The notes beneath the pieces were generated by a model. That model was not told the origin of the DNA. It saw nothing but the letters and a program-made list of their open reading frames with translations, and made no database searches. Positions 19,044-27,077 of a DNA stretch of 64,000 bases are shown here, piece after piece (position 1 is the first letter of the stretch; every line of letters starts with the position of its first letter). The DNA lies in assembly GCA_030654695.1 (NCBI GenBank), contig JAURWY010000014.1, positions 1-64,000 on the forward strand, in the 5' to 3' direction. Both the position numbers and the translations under genes were made by a program. This stretch comes from Polaromonas sp. (lineage in GTDB: Bacteria > Pseudomonadota > Gammaproteobacteria > Burkholderiales > Burkholderiaceae_C).

Positions 19044-19702
19044 GCGGGCGGCACCAGCCGGTAGCCCAAGCCGCGGACTGTTTCTATCAGCTCGGCAGGG
19101 AGTTTTTTGCGCAGGCGGCCGACAAAAACCTCGATCGTGTTGGAGTCCCGGTCAAAGTCTTGCGCGTAAATATGCTCGGTCAATTCAGCCCGCGAGACCA
19201 ACGCGCTCGGGCGGTGCATCAGGTACGCCAGCACTTTGTATTCGTGGCTGGTCAGGTTCACCGGCAAGCCGGCTAGGCAGACGCGGCTGCTGCGTGTGTC
19301 GAGCGTGAGGTCGCCGCAACTCAGGGTCGGCGAGGCCAGCCCTTGGGAGCGGCGAATCAGCGCGCGCAGCCGGGCCAGCAGCTCTTCCATGTGAAAAGGT
19401 TTGGTCAAGTAGTCGTCGGCGCCGGCGTCAATGCCCGCGACTTTTTCATGCCACTGGTCACGCGCCGTGAGGATCAACACCGGCATGGTTTGACCTTGGC
19501 TGCGCCAACGTTTGAGCACACTGATGCCGTCCAGCTCAGGCAAGCCGAGATCCAGCACAACGGCGTCATAAGCCTGTGTTTCGCCTTGGTGGCAAGCGTC
19601 GCGGCCGTTGCGGGCCGCGTCGACGGCGTAACCGGCGTCGGCCAGCGCCGCGCAGAGTTGGGCCGACAAAGTGGGTTCGTCTTCAGCGACCAGAACGCGC
19701 AT
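19040..19702 (-). CDS. OmpR/PhoP-type response regulator
   Basis: A 220-residue transcription factor. The receiver domain has acidic pocket E7-D8, phospho-acceptor D51 (VVLDLGLPELDG) and the conserved Lys in DDYLTKPFHMEELLARLRAL; a winged-helix DNA-binding domain occupies about 125-220. ATG 19702 (MRVLVAEDEP) was taken over the longer frame from 19750, which adds 16 residues unlike the family. It overlaps both the PepSY gene and the kinase. Direct repeats of CTGAACG with 11-bp period at 20104-20121 and 21767-21784 fit the binding mode of such regulators. Confidence 0.94.
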   Translation of the reverse strand: MRVLVAEDEPTLSAQLCAALADAGYAVDAARNGRDACHQGETQAYDAVVLDLGLPELDGISVLKRWRSQGQTMPVLILTARDQWHEKVAGIDAGADDYLTKPFHMEELLARLRALIRRSQGLASPTLSCGDLTLDTRSSRVCLAGLPVNLTSHEYKVLAYLMHRPSALVSRAELTEHIYAQDFDRDSNTIEVFVGRLRKKLPAELIETVRGLGYRLVPPA

Positions 19703-20039
19703 CGTTGCCTTTTGTTTTTTGGCGCAGCACAGCACCGCTTTTGGCGTCAATTTCCAGCTTCAACAAACCGCCGCTGGGTTGCAACAGTTTGAGCTCGTAG
19801 ATCCAGCGCTCGTCTTCCCGTTCCAGCTCGACTTCCAGCACATGCCCCGGATGCGACTGCGCCACCCGCGCCATGATCGTTGGCAGCGGCAAAATCTCCC
19901 CCGCTTGCAAAGCCGCCCGCGCGCGGTCATGGTCATGCCCCTCACTACCGCTGCGCGCGCTGCTGTTCAGCGGCAAGGCCAGCAAAGCCGGTAGCAGCAT
20001 GGTCAGCAGCCCACAGCGGAAAGTGAAATGAAACGTCAT
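19683..20039 (-). CDS. PepSY-domain periplasmic protein
   Basis: A 118-residue exported protein with a signal peptide to about residue 28 (MLLPALLALPLNSSARS) and one PepSY domain (ARAALQAGEILPLPTIMARV ... IYELKLLQPSGGLLKLEIDAKSGAV). PepSY proteins often neighbour two-component systems, where they are thought to modulate sensing. The final 20 bp overlap the response-regulator gene, so the three genes are translationally coupled. Confidence 0.88.
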   Translation of the reverse strand: MTFHFTFRCGLLTMLLPALLALPLNSSARSGSEGHDHDRARAALQAGEILPLPTIMARVAQSHPGHVLEVELEREDERWIYELKLLQPSGGLLKLEIDAKSGAVLRQKTKGNDARSGR

Positions 20040-20103
20040 AATTTAAGATTGGATCTGCTAAAGATTATGTTTGAGCTTGAGACGCAATTGTGTGCCGTTC
20101 AAG

Positions 20104-20121
20104 CTGAACGCAGGCTGAACG
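20104..20121. promoter_or_regulatory. direct repeat, probable response-regulator site (copy 1)
   Basis: CTGAACG at 20104-20110 and again at 20115-20121, an 11-bp period typical of OmpR-family half-sites. It lies in the 189-bp divergent region between the PepSY/regulator/kinase operon and the cytochrome c gene at 20229. The same arrangement with nearly identical flanks occurs at 21767-21784. Confidence 0.65.
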
Positions 20122-20228
20122 GGACGGACGCAGCGGTGGCGTTAAGTCATTAACTGCAGAGGCCGCTAGGATACGGACGACGAAGGCTGTTCAGCCTGAG
20201 GATATTTTTAACCTTTGGGATTTTTAAA

Positions 20229-20621
20229 ATGAAAAAATGGCTACTTTCGCTGGTCGTGCTGATGGGTTTGGGGCTATCAACCCATGCTTTTGCCAACGGC
20301 GCAAAAACATACCAGCAAGTCTGCATGGCGTGCCATGCCAGTGGCATCGACAATGCACCCAAAATCGGGAACAAAGAGCGATGGGCGCCGCTGATTGCCG
20401 AAGGCCAAGTCATCCTCACGGCGCATGGTTATGTCGGTGTCCGAGCCATGCCAGCCAAAGGCGGCAAGCCTGATTTGTCCATCGAAGACTTTTCCGAAGC
20501 GGTTAACCACATGGTCAATCAATCAGGCGGCAACTGGAAGAAGGTCGACAAAGCCACTTTGAACGCCATCCAAAAAGAGATTGTTGCGCGGGAACTGGCT
20601 CAGAAAAATTCGAAAAAATAA
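20229..20621 (+). CDS. class I cytochrome c (c5-like), periplasmic
   Basis: A 130-residue monohaem cytochrome. Signal peptide 1-22 (cleavage after STHAFA) and haem motif CMACH (C32, C35, H36); a methionine in VRAMPAKGGKPDLS is the likely sixth ligand, as in cytochrome c5. It would carry electrons in the periplasm. It is divergent from the PepSY/two-component operon and starts about 108 bp after the direct-repeat site. A DUF167 gene follows 19 bp downstream. Confidence 0.92.
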   Translation: MKKWLLSLVVLMGLGLSTHAFANGAKTYQQVCMACHASGIDNAPKIGNKERWAPLIAEGQVILTAHGYVGVRAMPAKGGKPDLSIEDFSEAVNHMVNQSGGNWKKVDKATLNAIQKEIVARELAQKNSKK

Positions 20622-20640
20622 CCACGATGACTGGGCAAAT

Positions 20641-20943
20641 ATGAAATACATCCCCGAGTTTGGAGAGCCTTTTTTCAGATGGGACGGCGACACGCTGGTC
20701 GTCAACATACTCGGTCAGCCCAATGCCAAGCTAGATGCCATCGGCAAACCCAAGGGTTCGCAATTGAAAGTCAGTGTCACAGCCGTCCCAAGGCTGGGCC
20801 GCGCGACTGATCACATGGTGGCCTTTCTGTCCAAAGCGTTTGACGTTGATGTAGCCGCTGTAGAAGTGGTTCATGGGCGCATGAATGTCAACAAATTGCT
20901 GCGAATCAAAGCGCCTCAAAAATTGCCTGCGGTGTTTAACTGA
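20641..20943 (+). CDS. DUF167 (YggU-like) protein, second copy
   Basis: A 100-residue protein with the DUF167 layout: DTLVVNILGQPNAKLDAIGKPKGSQLKVSVTAVPRLGRATDHMVAFLSKAF and VEVVHGRMNVNKLLRIKAP. It is divergent from the copy at 7502-7840. ATG 20641 was chosen; the frame is open upstream into the cytochrome gene. Coupling with a cytochrome c gene is unusual, and the function is unknown. Confidence 0.82.
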   Translation: MKYIPEFGEPFFRWDGDTLVVNILGQPNAKLDAIGKPKGSQLKVSVTAVPRLGRATDHMVAFLSKAFDVDVAAVEVVHGRMNVNKLLRIKAPQKLPAVFN

Positions 20944-21418
20944 GAAGGGTGTCTTCTTCGTAGAGCGTTGGAGTCCAGTGGCCTCGCTGCTCTCTGACTA
21001 CGATCTTTTGTTTGACCAAGCGCTCAACGGTTTTGATGCGTTCAACAGCCCGTTTAATGGGCTCGTTGCCTTGCGCATGTGCCAAATACAAAAGGCGAGC
21101 TAGCTTGTCGGCCCAGCGTGGTACTTTGCCGGTTTTCTCCCAACGCGCAATGGACTGACCGTCAATGCCCATGAGCTTTCCCAGTGCGGGCTGCGACAGC
21201 ATCATGCCGGCGCTGCGCACATACCGAAATTCCGTGCCTGTCAGCACACCGACCTTATCGGTCAGGGCGAGGCAGATGGTCATGGTCAGACCGTCCAAGT
21301 CATGAAACGCGATACCTTCGCCGTAAGGCGTTTTCTTGACCTCGTAGCCGTTTTCCAGCCACACGTTGCGTAGACCGCCGTCGGTGTAGTGGTACATATC
21401 AATCCTTTTTGACATCAA
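20936..21418 (-). CDS. HTH antitoxin, MqsA-like C-terminal domain type
   Basis: A 160-residue regulator. The N-terminal part (YHYTDGGLRNVWLENGYEVKKTPYGEGIAFHDLDGL) is followed by an XRE helix-turn-helix (LSQPALGKLMGIDGQSIARWEKTGKVP, about residues 83-108). This layout is known from antitoxins paired with DUF4258 toxins. It lies downstream of, and overlaps by 20 bp, the DUF4258 gene, giving a toxin-first order. It converges with the DUF167 gene (8-bp overlap). Likely autorepressor acting at the palindrome 21715-21733. Confidence 0.8.
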   Translation of the reverse strand: MMSKRIDMYHYTDGGLRNVWLENGYEVKKTPYGEGIAFHDLDGLTMTICLALTDKVGVLTGTEFRYVRSAGMMLSQPALGKLMGIDGQSIARWEKTGKVPRWADKLARLLYLAHAQGNEPIKRAVERIKTVERLVKQKIVVREQRGHWTPTLYEEDTLLS

Positions 21419-21707
21419 TCACGGTGACAACCAGCAAGTCCGGCGATGGGTACTCAAGGTACACAACGACAGCCACTTGCATGCCTGCGACAAATCTTTG
21501 CATCCGGCACTTCACGCCAACATGTTTTATGTCGGGCTCCGGTGGCGTCGACATTCGGCCAAATCGCAGCACCTCAAGCACCATGGGGTCATTCACATAC
21601 CGTTGACGCATACGCTCCCTAGCATGCAAAGTGAACGCAACGTGACTGGAGTCTTTAGCGCTGACTTGGATATGCTTTTCCAGTTGTCGTTCTGATGGAG
21701 GTGCCAA
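21399..21707 (-). CDS. DUF4258-domain putative toxin
   Basis: A 102-residue protein with the DUF4258 pattern FTLHARERMRQRYVNDPMVLEVLRFG and a beta-rich C-terminus (VAVVVYLEYPSPDLLVVTVIDV), a fold related to RelE-type RNases. The frame opens at a TTG (21707) directly after an upstream stop, so TTG is the likely start. It forms a two-gene unit with the HTH antitoxin, and a perfect 8-bp palindrome stands 8 bp upstream. Toxicity is inferred from the family pairing. Confidence 0.75.
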   Translation of the reverse strand: MAPPSERQLEKHIQVSAKDSSHVAFTLHARERMRQRYVNDPMVLEVLRFGRMSTPPEPDIKHVGVKCRMQRFVAGMQVAVVVYLEYPSPDLLVVTVIDVKKD

Positions 21708-21714
21708 ACGATTT

Positions 21715-21733
21715 ACCTATCATTTTGATAGGT
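21715..21733 (-). promoter_or_regulatory. palindromic operator of the DUF4258/HTH pair
   Basis: ACCTATCA (21715-21722) and TGATAGGT (21726-21733) form a perfect 8-bp inverted repeat with a 3-nt spacer, 8 bp upstream of the toxin TTG start. It resembles MqsA-type operators (inverted ACCT/AGGT). Autoregulation is inferred. Confidence 0.65.
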
Positions 21734-21766
21734 CTAATTGTGCCATCAATTCACAAACCACCGAAC

Positions 21767-21784
21767 CTGAACGCCAGCTGAACG
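21767..21784 (+). promoter_or_regulatory. direct repeat, probable response-regulator site (copy 2)
   Basis: CTGAACG at 21767-21773 and 21778-21784, 11-bp period. Flanks (AAC before, CCAG between) nearly match copy 1 at 20104-20121. A possible -10 (TACAGC, 21801-21806) lies 16 bp after the repeat, and the DUF1924 cytochrome gene starts at 21853. This spacing fits an activator binding over the -35 region. Confidence 0.68.
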
Positions 21785-21852
21785 TCATCTTCAGACGGCG
21801 TACAGCCACAGGGGCGCAGCATCCATGGGTCTTCACTTGAAAGCCCGTTGTC

Positions 21853-22266
21853 ATGCTGATCTTCCTTCGTTGTTCTCTTCAGATTCTGGCGCTCACCACT
21901 TTGGGCGGCATGACTGCACAAGCTTTGGCCGCCGAGACCACGCCAGCTCAGCAACTGAGCCATTGGAGCGCTGCCGCCGGTCAGCCGGGCCGGGTAGAGC
22001 AGGGTCGGGTGTTTTTCAATGCCAAGCAGGGCGGTGATTGGTCTTGTGCCAGTTGCCACGGCGTACCACCCACACAACAGGGCAAGCACGCCAGCACCGG
22101 CAAAGTCATCAAGCCGCTGGCGCCTGCTTTCAATCCACAGGCTTTCACGGACAGCGCCCGCGTTGACAAATGGTTTCGCCGCAACTGCAACGACGTGCTG
22201 AGCCGCGAATGCAGCGCCGCTGAAAAAGCCGATGTGCTGGCGTACCTCATCAGCCTCAAACCCTGA
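21853..22266 (+). CDS. DUF1924 / SHP-type cytochrome c
   Basis: A 137-residue periplasmic monohaem cytochrome resembling sphaeroides haem protein (SHP), known to bind oxygen through a displaceable Asn ligand. Signal peptide to about residue 27; haem motif CASCH at C65, C68 and H69. Near the C-terminus RRNCNDVLSREC (N111, C112, C120) fits the SHP pattern of an Asn ligand beside a disulphide. It is the first gene of SHP-diheme cytochrome-cytochrome b, the order known from Rhodobacter and Shewanella, where DHC reduces SHP. Confidence 0.87.
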   Translation: MLIFLRCSLQILALTTLGGMTAQALAAETTPAQQLSHWSAAAGQPGRVEQGRVFFNAKQGGDWSCASCHGVPPTQQGKHASTGKVIKPLAPAFNPQAFTDSARVDKWFRRNCNDVLSRECSAAEKADVLAYLISLKP

Positions 22267-22282
22267 ACACGAAGGACCCACC

Positions 22283-22792
22283 ATGACATCCGTTTTCTCC
22301 TTCGCCCTTCGCTGCAGCATGGCTGGCGTGCTGGCTGCTGCGGTGTTGGTGCCGGCGCGGGCCGACAGCAATTTACAGCCGCGACTGGCCTTGCCCATTT
22401 ACAAGCAAGAGTGCGCGGCCTGCCACATGGCGTATCCGCCGGGGTTGTTGCCAGCGCGCTCTTGGACCCGGATCATGACCGGGCTGGACAAGCACTACGG
22501 CTCAGACGCTTCGTTAGATGCAGCGGCGGTGGCGCAAATCAGCCGCTGGCTGCAAACCGAAGCTGGCACCTACAAGCGGGTCGCTGAAGCGCCGCCCGAA
22601 GACCGCATCACGCGCTCGGCTTGGTTTGTCTCCAAGCACCGCAAGTTAGACCCGCAGGTCTGGAAGCACGCGAGTGTCAAAAGCGCCGCCAATTGCGCGG
22701 CCTGCCACACCGCTGCTGACAAGGGCGACTTTGATGATGACGGCGTGAGCTTGCCACCAGGCCTGAACAAGCAACAATTTTTCAAGAGGTAA
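22283..22792 (+). CDS. diheme cytochrome c (DHC type)
   Basis: A 169-residue periplasmic cytochrome with signal peptide 1-27 and two haem motifs: CAACH (C44, C47, H48) and CAACH (C138, C141, H142). The spacing and the tail CAACHTAADKGDFDDDG match DHC, the electron donor to SHP. ATG 22283 was chosen over the longer frame into the upstream gene. It is 16 bp after the SHP gene and 3 bp before the cytochrome b gene. Confidence 0.9.
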   Translation: MTSVFSFALRCSMAGVLAAAVLVPARADSNLQPRLALPIYKQECAACHMAYPPGLLPARSWTRIMTGLDKHYGSDASLDAAAVAQISRWLQTEAGTYKRVAEAPPEDRITRSAWFVSKHRKLDPQVWKHASVKSAANCAACHTAADKGDFDDDGVSLPPGLNKQQFFKR

Positions 22793-22795
22793 GTC

Positions 22796-23542
22796 ATGAA
22801 CACACTCAACCCATTGGCACCGCGGCATGAGCCTGCGCCGGTTGCATCAACGCCGCCTAGTCGCCGCGTGGTGGACGCGCCCATCCGCATGTTTCACTGG
22901 CTGTTTGCCCTGTGCTTTGTTGGCGCGTACATCACGGCCGACGGCGAATCTTGGCGTCTGCTGCATGTCACGCTCGGCTACACGCTGGCGGGCTTGCTGG
23001 GCTTTCGCGTGGTGTACGGCGTTATTGGGCCTAGGCACGCTCGCTTGTCGCTGATGTGGCGCAAGCTCGTCGGTCTACCGGCTTGGTTGTCATCGTTCAA
23101 ACTGTCGCAGCCCGGCAAGGTGAACTGGTTGCAGGGTCAAAACTTGGTCATGGCGCTGGCCGTGGTGGCTTTGCTTGTGGTGGTGGTGCCGGTCACGCTC
23201 AGCGGCTATCTCAACTACAACGACTTCGGTGGTGACCTGATGGAAGAACTGCACGAAACCGTGGGCGAGTTATTTTTGTGGCTGGTGTTGGCGCATCTGG
23301 CCTTGATTGCCGGCTTGAGTGTGTTGCGCCGTAAAAACCAAGCCCTGCCGATGCTGACCGGCCGCACCAAAGGCGCAGGTCCCGACTTGGTGAAAAGCAA
23401 CAAGCGTTGGTTGGCCGCATTGGTGCTGCTGGGCGTGCTGGCGTATTGGGGCTGGGAGTGGCAGCAGTCGCCAGCCGGACTGTTGGAAGAGCCGGGAGCC
23501 GACGCCATGTTTCAGGGCGGCGGGTACAAGTCTGACCATTGA
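22796..23542 (+). CDS. cytochrome b561-type membrane protein
   Basis: A 248-residue integral membrane cytochrome b. Four main helices start with RMFHWLFALCFVGAYITAD, and haem-ligand His are in RMFHW and the helix around LHVTLGYTLAGLL, with another in LHETVGELFLWLVLAHLALIAG. It probably passes electrons from the quinone pool to the diheme cytochrome and then to the SHP protein. The C-terminal 30 residues after a final helix are periplasmic or cytoplasmic tail. It is tightly linked to the two cytochrome c genes. Confidence 0.9.
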   Translation: MNTLNPLAPRHEPAPVASTPPSRRVVDAPIRMFHWLFALCFVGAYITADGESWRLLHVTLGYTLAGLLGFRVVYGVIGPRHARLSLMWRKLVGLPAWLSSFKLSQPGKVNWLQGQNLVMALAVVALLVVVVPVTLSGYLNYNDFGGDLMEELHETVGELFLWLVLAHLALIAGLSVLRRKNQALPMLTGRTKGAGPDLVKSNKRWLAALVLLGVLAYWGWEWQQSPAGLLEEPGADAMFQGGGYKSDH

Positions 23543-23603
23543 TGCGCTTGCCAATGAGCGGGCGGCAAGCCGATGATGTGGTCACCCCGCGCCTGACAAA
23601 CCC

Positions 23604-26117
23604 ATGAACTCGACACTTTCGCAGCACGAGCCAGACGGCCCCGGTCTCGATCAGGCCACGGCTGCGGCACGCTTGCTCAGCGAGGGTGCCAACGAGATCG
23701 GGCCGCCTGCCGGGCGTAGCCTTTGGGGCATCGCGCTGGAGGTGGCGCGTGAGCCGATGTTTGTGTTGTTGCTGGTGTCCGGTGGTATTTACTTGGCGCT
23801 GGGCGAGCCGCGCGAAGCACTGGCGTTGTTGGGTTTTGTGCTGTTGATCATGGCCATCACCATCGGCCAAGAACGCCGCACCGACAACACCCTCCATGCG
23901 CTGCGGGATTTGTCCAGCCCGCGTGCGCTGGTGATGCGTGACGGCCAAGCCCGCCGCATTGCCGGTCGCGAAGTGGTGCGTGGTGACCTCATGCTGCTGG
24001 CTGAAGGCGACCGCGTGCCGGCCGATGGCGAGGTCTTGCAGGCGCACGAACTGGCACTCGACGAATCGCTGCAAACCGGGGAATCTGAGGCGGTGGCCAA
24101 ACAGGCGGGTTGCAGTGCGGTGTTGGCCGGAACCTTGGTGGTGCGCGGTCAAGGGCTGGTGCGCGTCACGGCCACCGGTGGGCAAACAGCGTTGGGTCGG
24201 ATCGGACATTCGCTGAGCAGCATCGCGGATGAGCCTTCTCCGCTGCGCGACGGCATTGGCCGGCTGACGCGGCGACTCATGGTGCTTGCCTTGGCCTTGA
24301 GCCTTGCCTTTGCTGTGCTTTTTTGGGCGCTGCGCGGCGACTGGTTGCAGGCATTGCTGGCGGGCATCACGCTGGCGATGGGCCTGTTGCCGCAAGAATT
24401 TGCCGTCATCATGATTGTATTTTTGGCGCTGGGCGCGCGCAGGTTGGCGGCGCGGCAGGTGCTGACGCGGCGGCTCAATGCGATTGAAACCTTGGGCACC
24501 ACAACCGTCTTGTGCGTCGACAAAACCGGCACCCTGACGCAAAACCGCATGGCCCTAGCTGCCTTGTGCGTGGGCGATCAGGTGCTGTATTTTCCCAAGA
24601 CAAAAGAGTTGCCCGACGCCTTTCATGAACTGGTCGAATACGCCGTGCTGGCCAGCGAACTGGCACCGCATGACCCGATGGAAAAAGCGGTGCACCAGTT
24701 CGCCGGCTTGCATTTAAGTGGCACTGATCACCTGCATCCGGCATGGCTGCTGGCGCGCGAATACGAGCTGTCGCCCGAACTCTTGGCGATGTCCCATTTG
24801 TGGCAAGACGGTTCTGGCGAGCAAGACGTGGTGGCGGCCAAAGGTGCGCCCGAAGCGATGGCCGAGTTGTGCCAGTTGCCCACAGCCTCACGCCAACGCG
24901 TGGTGGCGCAAGCGGCGCAAATGGCCAGCAGTGGTCTGCGCGTTCTTGGTGTTGCTAAAGCCATGCACCGCAGCCAAGAACGTTGGCCTGACGCACAGGC
25001 GGCATTTGCTTTTGAGTTCGTCGGGTTGATTGGTTTGGCCGACCCGTTGCGGCCCGAAGTGCCCAGCGCCGTGGCGCAATGCCAGCGCGCCGGGATTCGC
25101 GTGGTGATGATCACCGGCGACCATGCGCGCACCGCTGCGGCTATTGCCGAGCAGTCTGGCGTTGACGGTGCGCGCGTCCTCAGTGGTGACGACATTGAGA
25201 CGATGTCGCCAGACGATTTGGCGGCGGTGAATGTCTTTGCCCGCGTGACGCCGCAGCAAAAACTCAAGCTGGTCGAGGCCTTCAAAGCAGCTGGCCATGT
25301 GGTGGCCATGACGGGTGACGGCGTCAACGACGCGCCGGCCCTCAAGGCCGCGCACATCGGCATTGCCATGGGCCAACGCGGCACTGACGTGGCGCGCGAA
25401 GCCGCGTCGTTGGTTTTGTTGCAGGACGACTTCTCCGCCATCGTCGGCGCGATTCAGCTGGGTCGGCGCATTTTTGCGAATCTGCGGCAGGCCATGGTGT
25501 ACACCTTGGCGGTGCACGTGCCGATCATCGGCGTCTCGATGCTGCCAGTGCTGTTCGGCTTGCCGCTAGTGCTGGTACCGCTGCACATCGCGTTTTTAGA
25601 ACTGGTGATTGACCCGGCTTGCTCCATCGTTTTTGAGGCAGAGCAGGGCGGCGATAGCGAGCTGATGCAACAAGCGCCCCGCAGCCCCAGCGAGTCGCTG
25701 ATTGATGCCGGCCACGTGCTCGAGGCGGTGCTGCAAGGGCTTTGGGTGGTGTTGCTGGTGATGTGTCTTTACGCTTGGCTGCTGGCGCAGGGCGCGGCCA
25801 CCGACGTGGCGCGCACCGCCAGCTTTGTGGCGCTGGTCACCGCCAATGCGGCGCTGATCTTCCCGACACGCTCCAAGCGCGGCGGCTGGCGCTCGCTTTT
25901 TTCGGGCTTGTCTGCTACAGCGCTGTGGGTGCTGGGTGCAACCCTGGCGGCGCTGCTAGCCGTCACCCACGTACCGGCCGTGGCCGGCGCCTTTGGTTTT
26001 GCGCTGCTGGCCCCAAGCCAGTGGCTGATGGCTTTTGCAGCAGGGGTAGCATTGTTGCCGGTGTTTCAGCTGAGCAAGGCTGGGTTGAAGCTGAAACAAC
26101 AAAGCCCCAAGGCGTGA
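23604..26117 (+). CDS. cation-transporting P-type ATPase
   Basis: An 837-residue P2-like ATPase. Actuator motif LQTGESEAV (about 156-164), phosphorylation site DKTGTLTQN with D306, MITGDHARTA and hinge TGDGVNDAPALKAAHIGIAMG are all present. Ten or so membrane helices; the fourth carries LLPQEFAVI in place of the PEGLP motif of Ca2+ pumps, so the ion cannot be assigned. It starts 61 bp after the cytochrome b gene on the same strand and may share its transcript. Confidence 0.9.
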   Translation: MNSTLSQHEPDGPGLDQATAAARLLSEGANEIGPPAGRSLWGIALEVAREPMFVLLLVSGGIYLALGEPREALALLGFVLLIMAITIGQERRTDNTLHALRDLSSPRALVMRDGQARRIAGREVVRGDLMLLAEGDRVPADGEVLQAHELALDESLQTGESEAVAKQAGCSAVLAGTLVVRGQGLVRVTATGGQTALGRIGHSLSSIADEPSPLRDGIGRLTRRLMVLALALSLAFAVLFWALRGDWLQALLAGITLAMGLLPQEFAVIMIVFLALGARRLAARQVLTRRLNAIETLGTTTVLCVDKTGTLTQNRMALAALCVGDQVLYFPKTKELPDAFHELVEYAVLASELAPHDPMEKAVHQFAGLHLSGTDHLHPAWLLAREYELSPELLAMSHLWQDGSGEQDVVAAKGAPEAMAELCQLPTASRQRVVAQAAQMASSGLRVLGVAKAMHRSQERWPDAQAAFAFEFVGLIGLADPLRPEVPSAVAQCQRAGIRVVMITGDHARTAAAIAEQSGVDGARVLSGDDIETMSPDDLAAVNVFARVTPQQKLKLVEAFKAAGHVVAMTGDGVNDAPALKAAHIGIAMGQRGTDVAREAASLVLLQDDFSAIVGAIQLGRRIFANLRQAMVYTLAVHVPIIGVSMLPVLFGLPLVLVPLHIAFLELVIDPACSIVFEAEQGGDSELMQQAPRSPSESLIDAGHVLEAVLQGLWVVLLVMCLYAWLLAQGAATDVARTASFVALVTANAALIFPTRSKRGGWRSLFSGLSATALWVLGATLAALLAVTHVPAVAGAFGFALLAPSQWLMAFAAGVALLPVFQLSKAGLKLKQQSPKA

Positions 26118-26154
26118 ACCATGAGGCTTTGAGGCGGTCTTGAGACCCAATTAA

Positions 26155-26231
26155 TGGTGGTGATAGGTGGACTTGAACCACCGACATCAGCATTATGAAT
26201 GCTGCGCTCTAACCAACTGAGCTATATCACC
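26155..26231 (-). tRNA. tRNA-Met (CAT)
   Basis: 77 nt including an encoded CCA. Acceptor GGTGATA / TATCACC with A73, D-arm with AGCTCAGTTGGTTAGAGC, anticodon stem CAGCA/TGCTG around loop TTCATAA (anticodon CAT), and T-arm GGTGG-TTCAAGT-CCACC. The A73 and D-arm pattern suit an elongator tRNA-Met; a lysidine-modified tRNA-Ile2 is a less likely alternative. Transcribed leftward, last in the string of genes from the UbiH-type gene. Confidence 0.93.
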
Positions 26232-26266
26232 GCGCGTCCAAGATTATAGCGGGTTCAGGTTCGGTC

Positions 26267-27055
26267 TCAGCGGTGCGTGAAGACCGGTTTGCGTTTAGCC
26301 AAGAAAGCCTGCATGCCTTCCTTCTGGTCGCTGGTGGCAAACATGGCGTGGAACAGGCGGCGTTCGAACATCAGGCCATCCGACAACGTGCTTTCAAAGG
26401 CCCTGTTCACGGACTCTTTGGTGGCTATCACGCTGTGTTGTCCGTAGTCGCAGATCATCAGTGCCGCGCCCAAAGCCTCGTCCATCAGCTTGTCGAAGGG
26501 CACCACGCGGCTGACCAAGCCGGCGCGTTCGGCCTCTACTGCGTCCATCATGCGGCCGGTCAGCGCCATGTCCATGGCTTTGGCCTTGCCCACCGCGCGC
26601 GGCAAACGTTGTGTGCCGCCAGCGCCGGCAATGATGCCCAGCTTGATTTCAGGTTGGCCGAAGCGTGCGTTGTCGGCGGCAATGATGAAGTCGCACATCA
26701 TGGCCAGCTCACAGCCGCCGCCCAATGCAAAACCGCTGACGGCTGCAATCACGGGTTTGCGGACTTGGCGAATTTTTTCCCAGTTGCGGGTGATGAAGTC
26801 TTTGCCGTAGACGTCGGCAAAGTCGAGTTCGGCCATGGCGCTGATGTCTGCGCCCGCTGCAAAAGCTTTTTCGCTGCCGGTCAAGATGATGCAGCCGATG
26901 TGCTCGTCAGCGTCATACGCCGTGAGCGCAGCGCCCAGTTCGTCCATCAACTGGTCGTTCAGCGCGTTGAGTTGCTTGGGCCGGTTCAGCGTGATGATGC
27001 CGACTTGCCGGTTGTCCGGGCCTTGGCGGCTGACCAAAATAGTTTCGTAGCTCAT
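26267..27055 (-). CDS. enoyl-CoA hydratase
   Basis: A 262-residue crotonase-fold enzyme hydrating trans-2-enoyl-CoA in beta-oxidation or related degradation. The oxyanion-hole segments [14 protein letters not shown] and [34 protein letters not shown] are present, followed by [19 protein letters not shown], which carries the second catalytic Glu region. Length is typical. It lies downstream of the M61 peptidase on the same strand. Confidence 0.94.
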   Translation of the reverse strand: MSYETILVSRQGPDNRQVGIITLNRPKQLNALNDQLMDELGAALTAYDADEHIGCIILTGSEKAFAAGADISAMAELDFADVYGKDFITRNWEKIRQVRKPVIAAVSGFALGGGCELAMMCDFIIAADNARFGQPEIKLGIIAGAGGTQRLPRAVGKAKAMDMALTGRMMDAVEAERAGLVSRVVPFDKLMDEALGAALMICDYGQHSVIATKESVNRAFESTLSDGLMFERRLFHAMFATSDQKEGMQAFLAKRKPVFTHR

Positions 27056-27077
27056 GGGGTTCCTTTTAGGTTTTGTC

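Noticed and set aside
21751..22398. 215-codon minus-strand frame
   Set aside because: Lies over the SHP and diheme cytochrome genes and crosses their promoter; a shadow frame.
23211..24542. 443-codon minus-strand frame
   Set aside because: Antisense to cytochrome b and the P-type ATPase; Arg/Gln/His-rich product with no motif.
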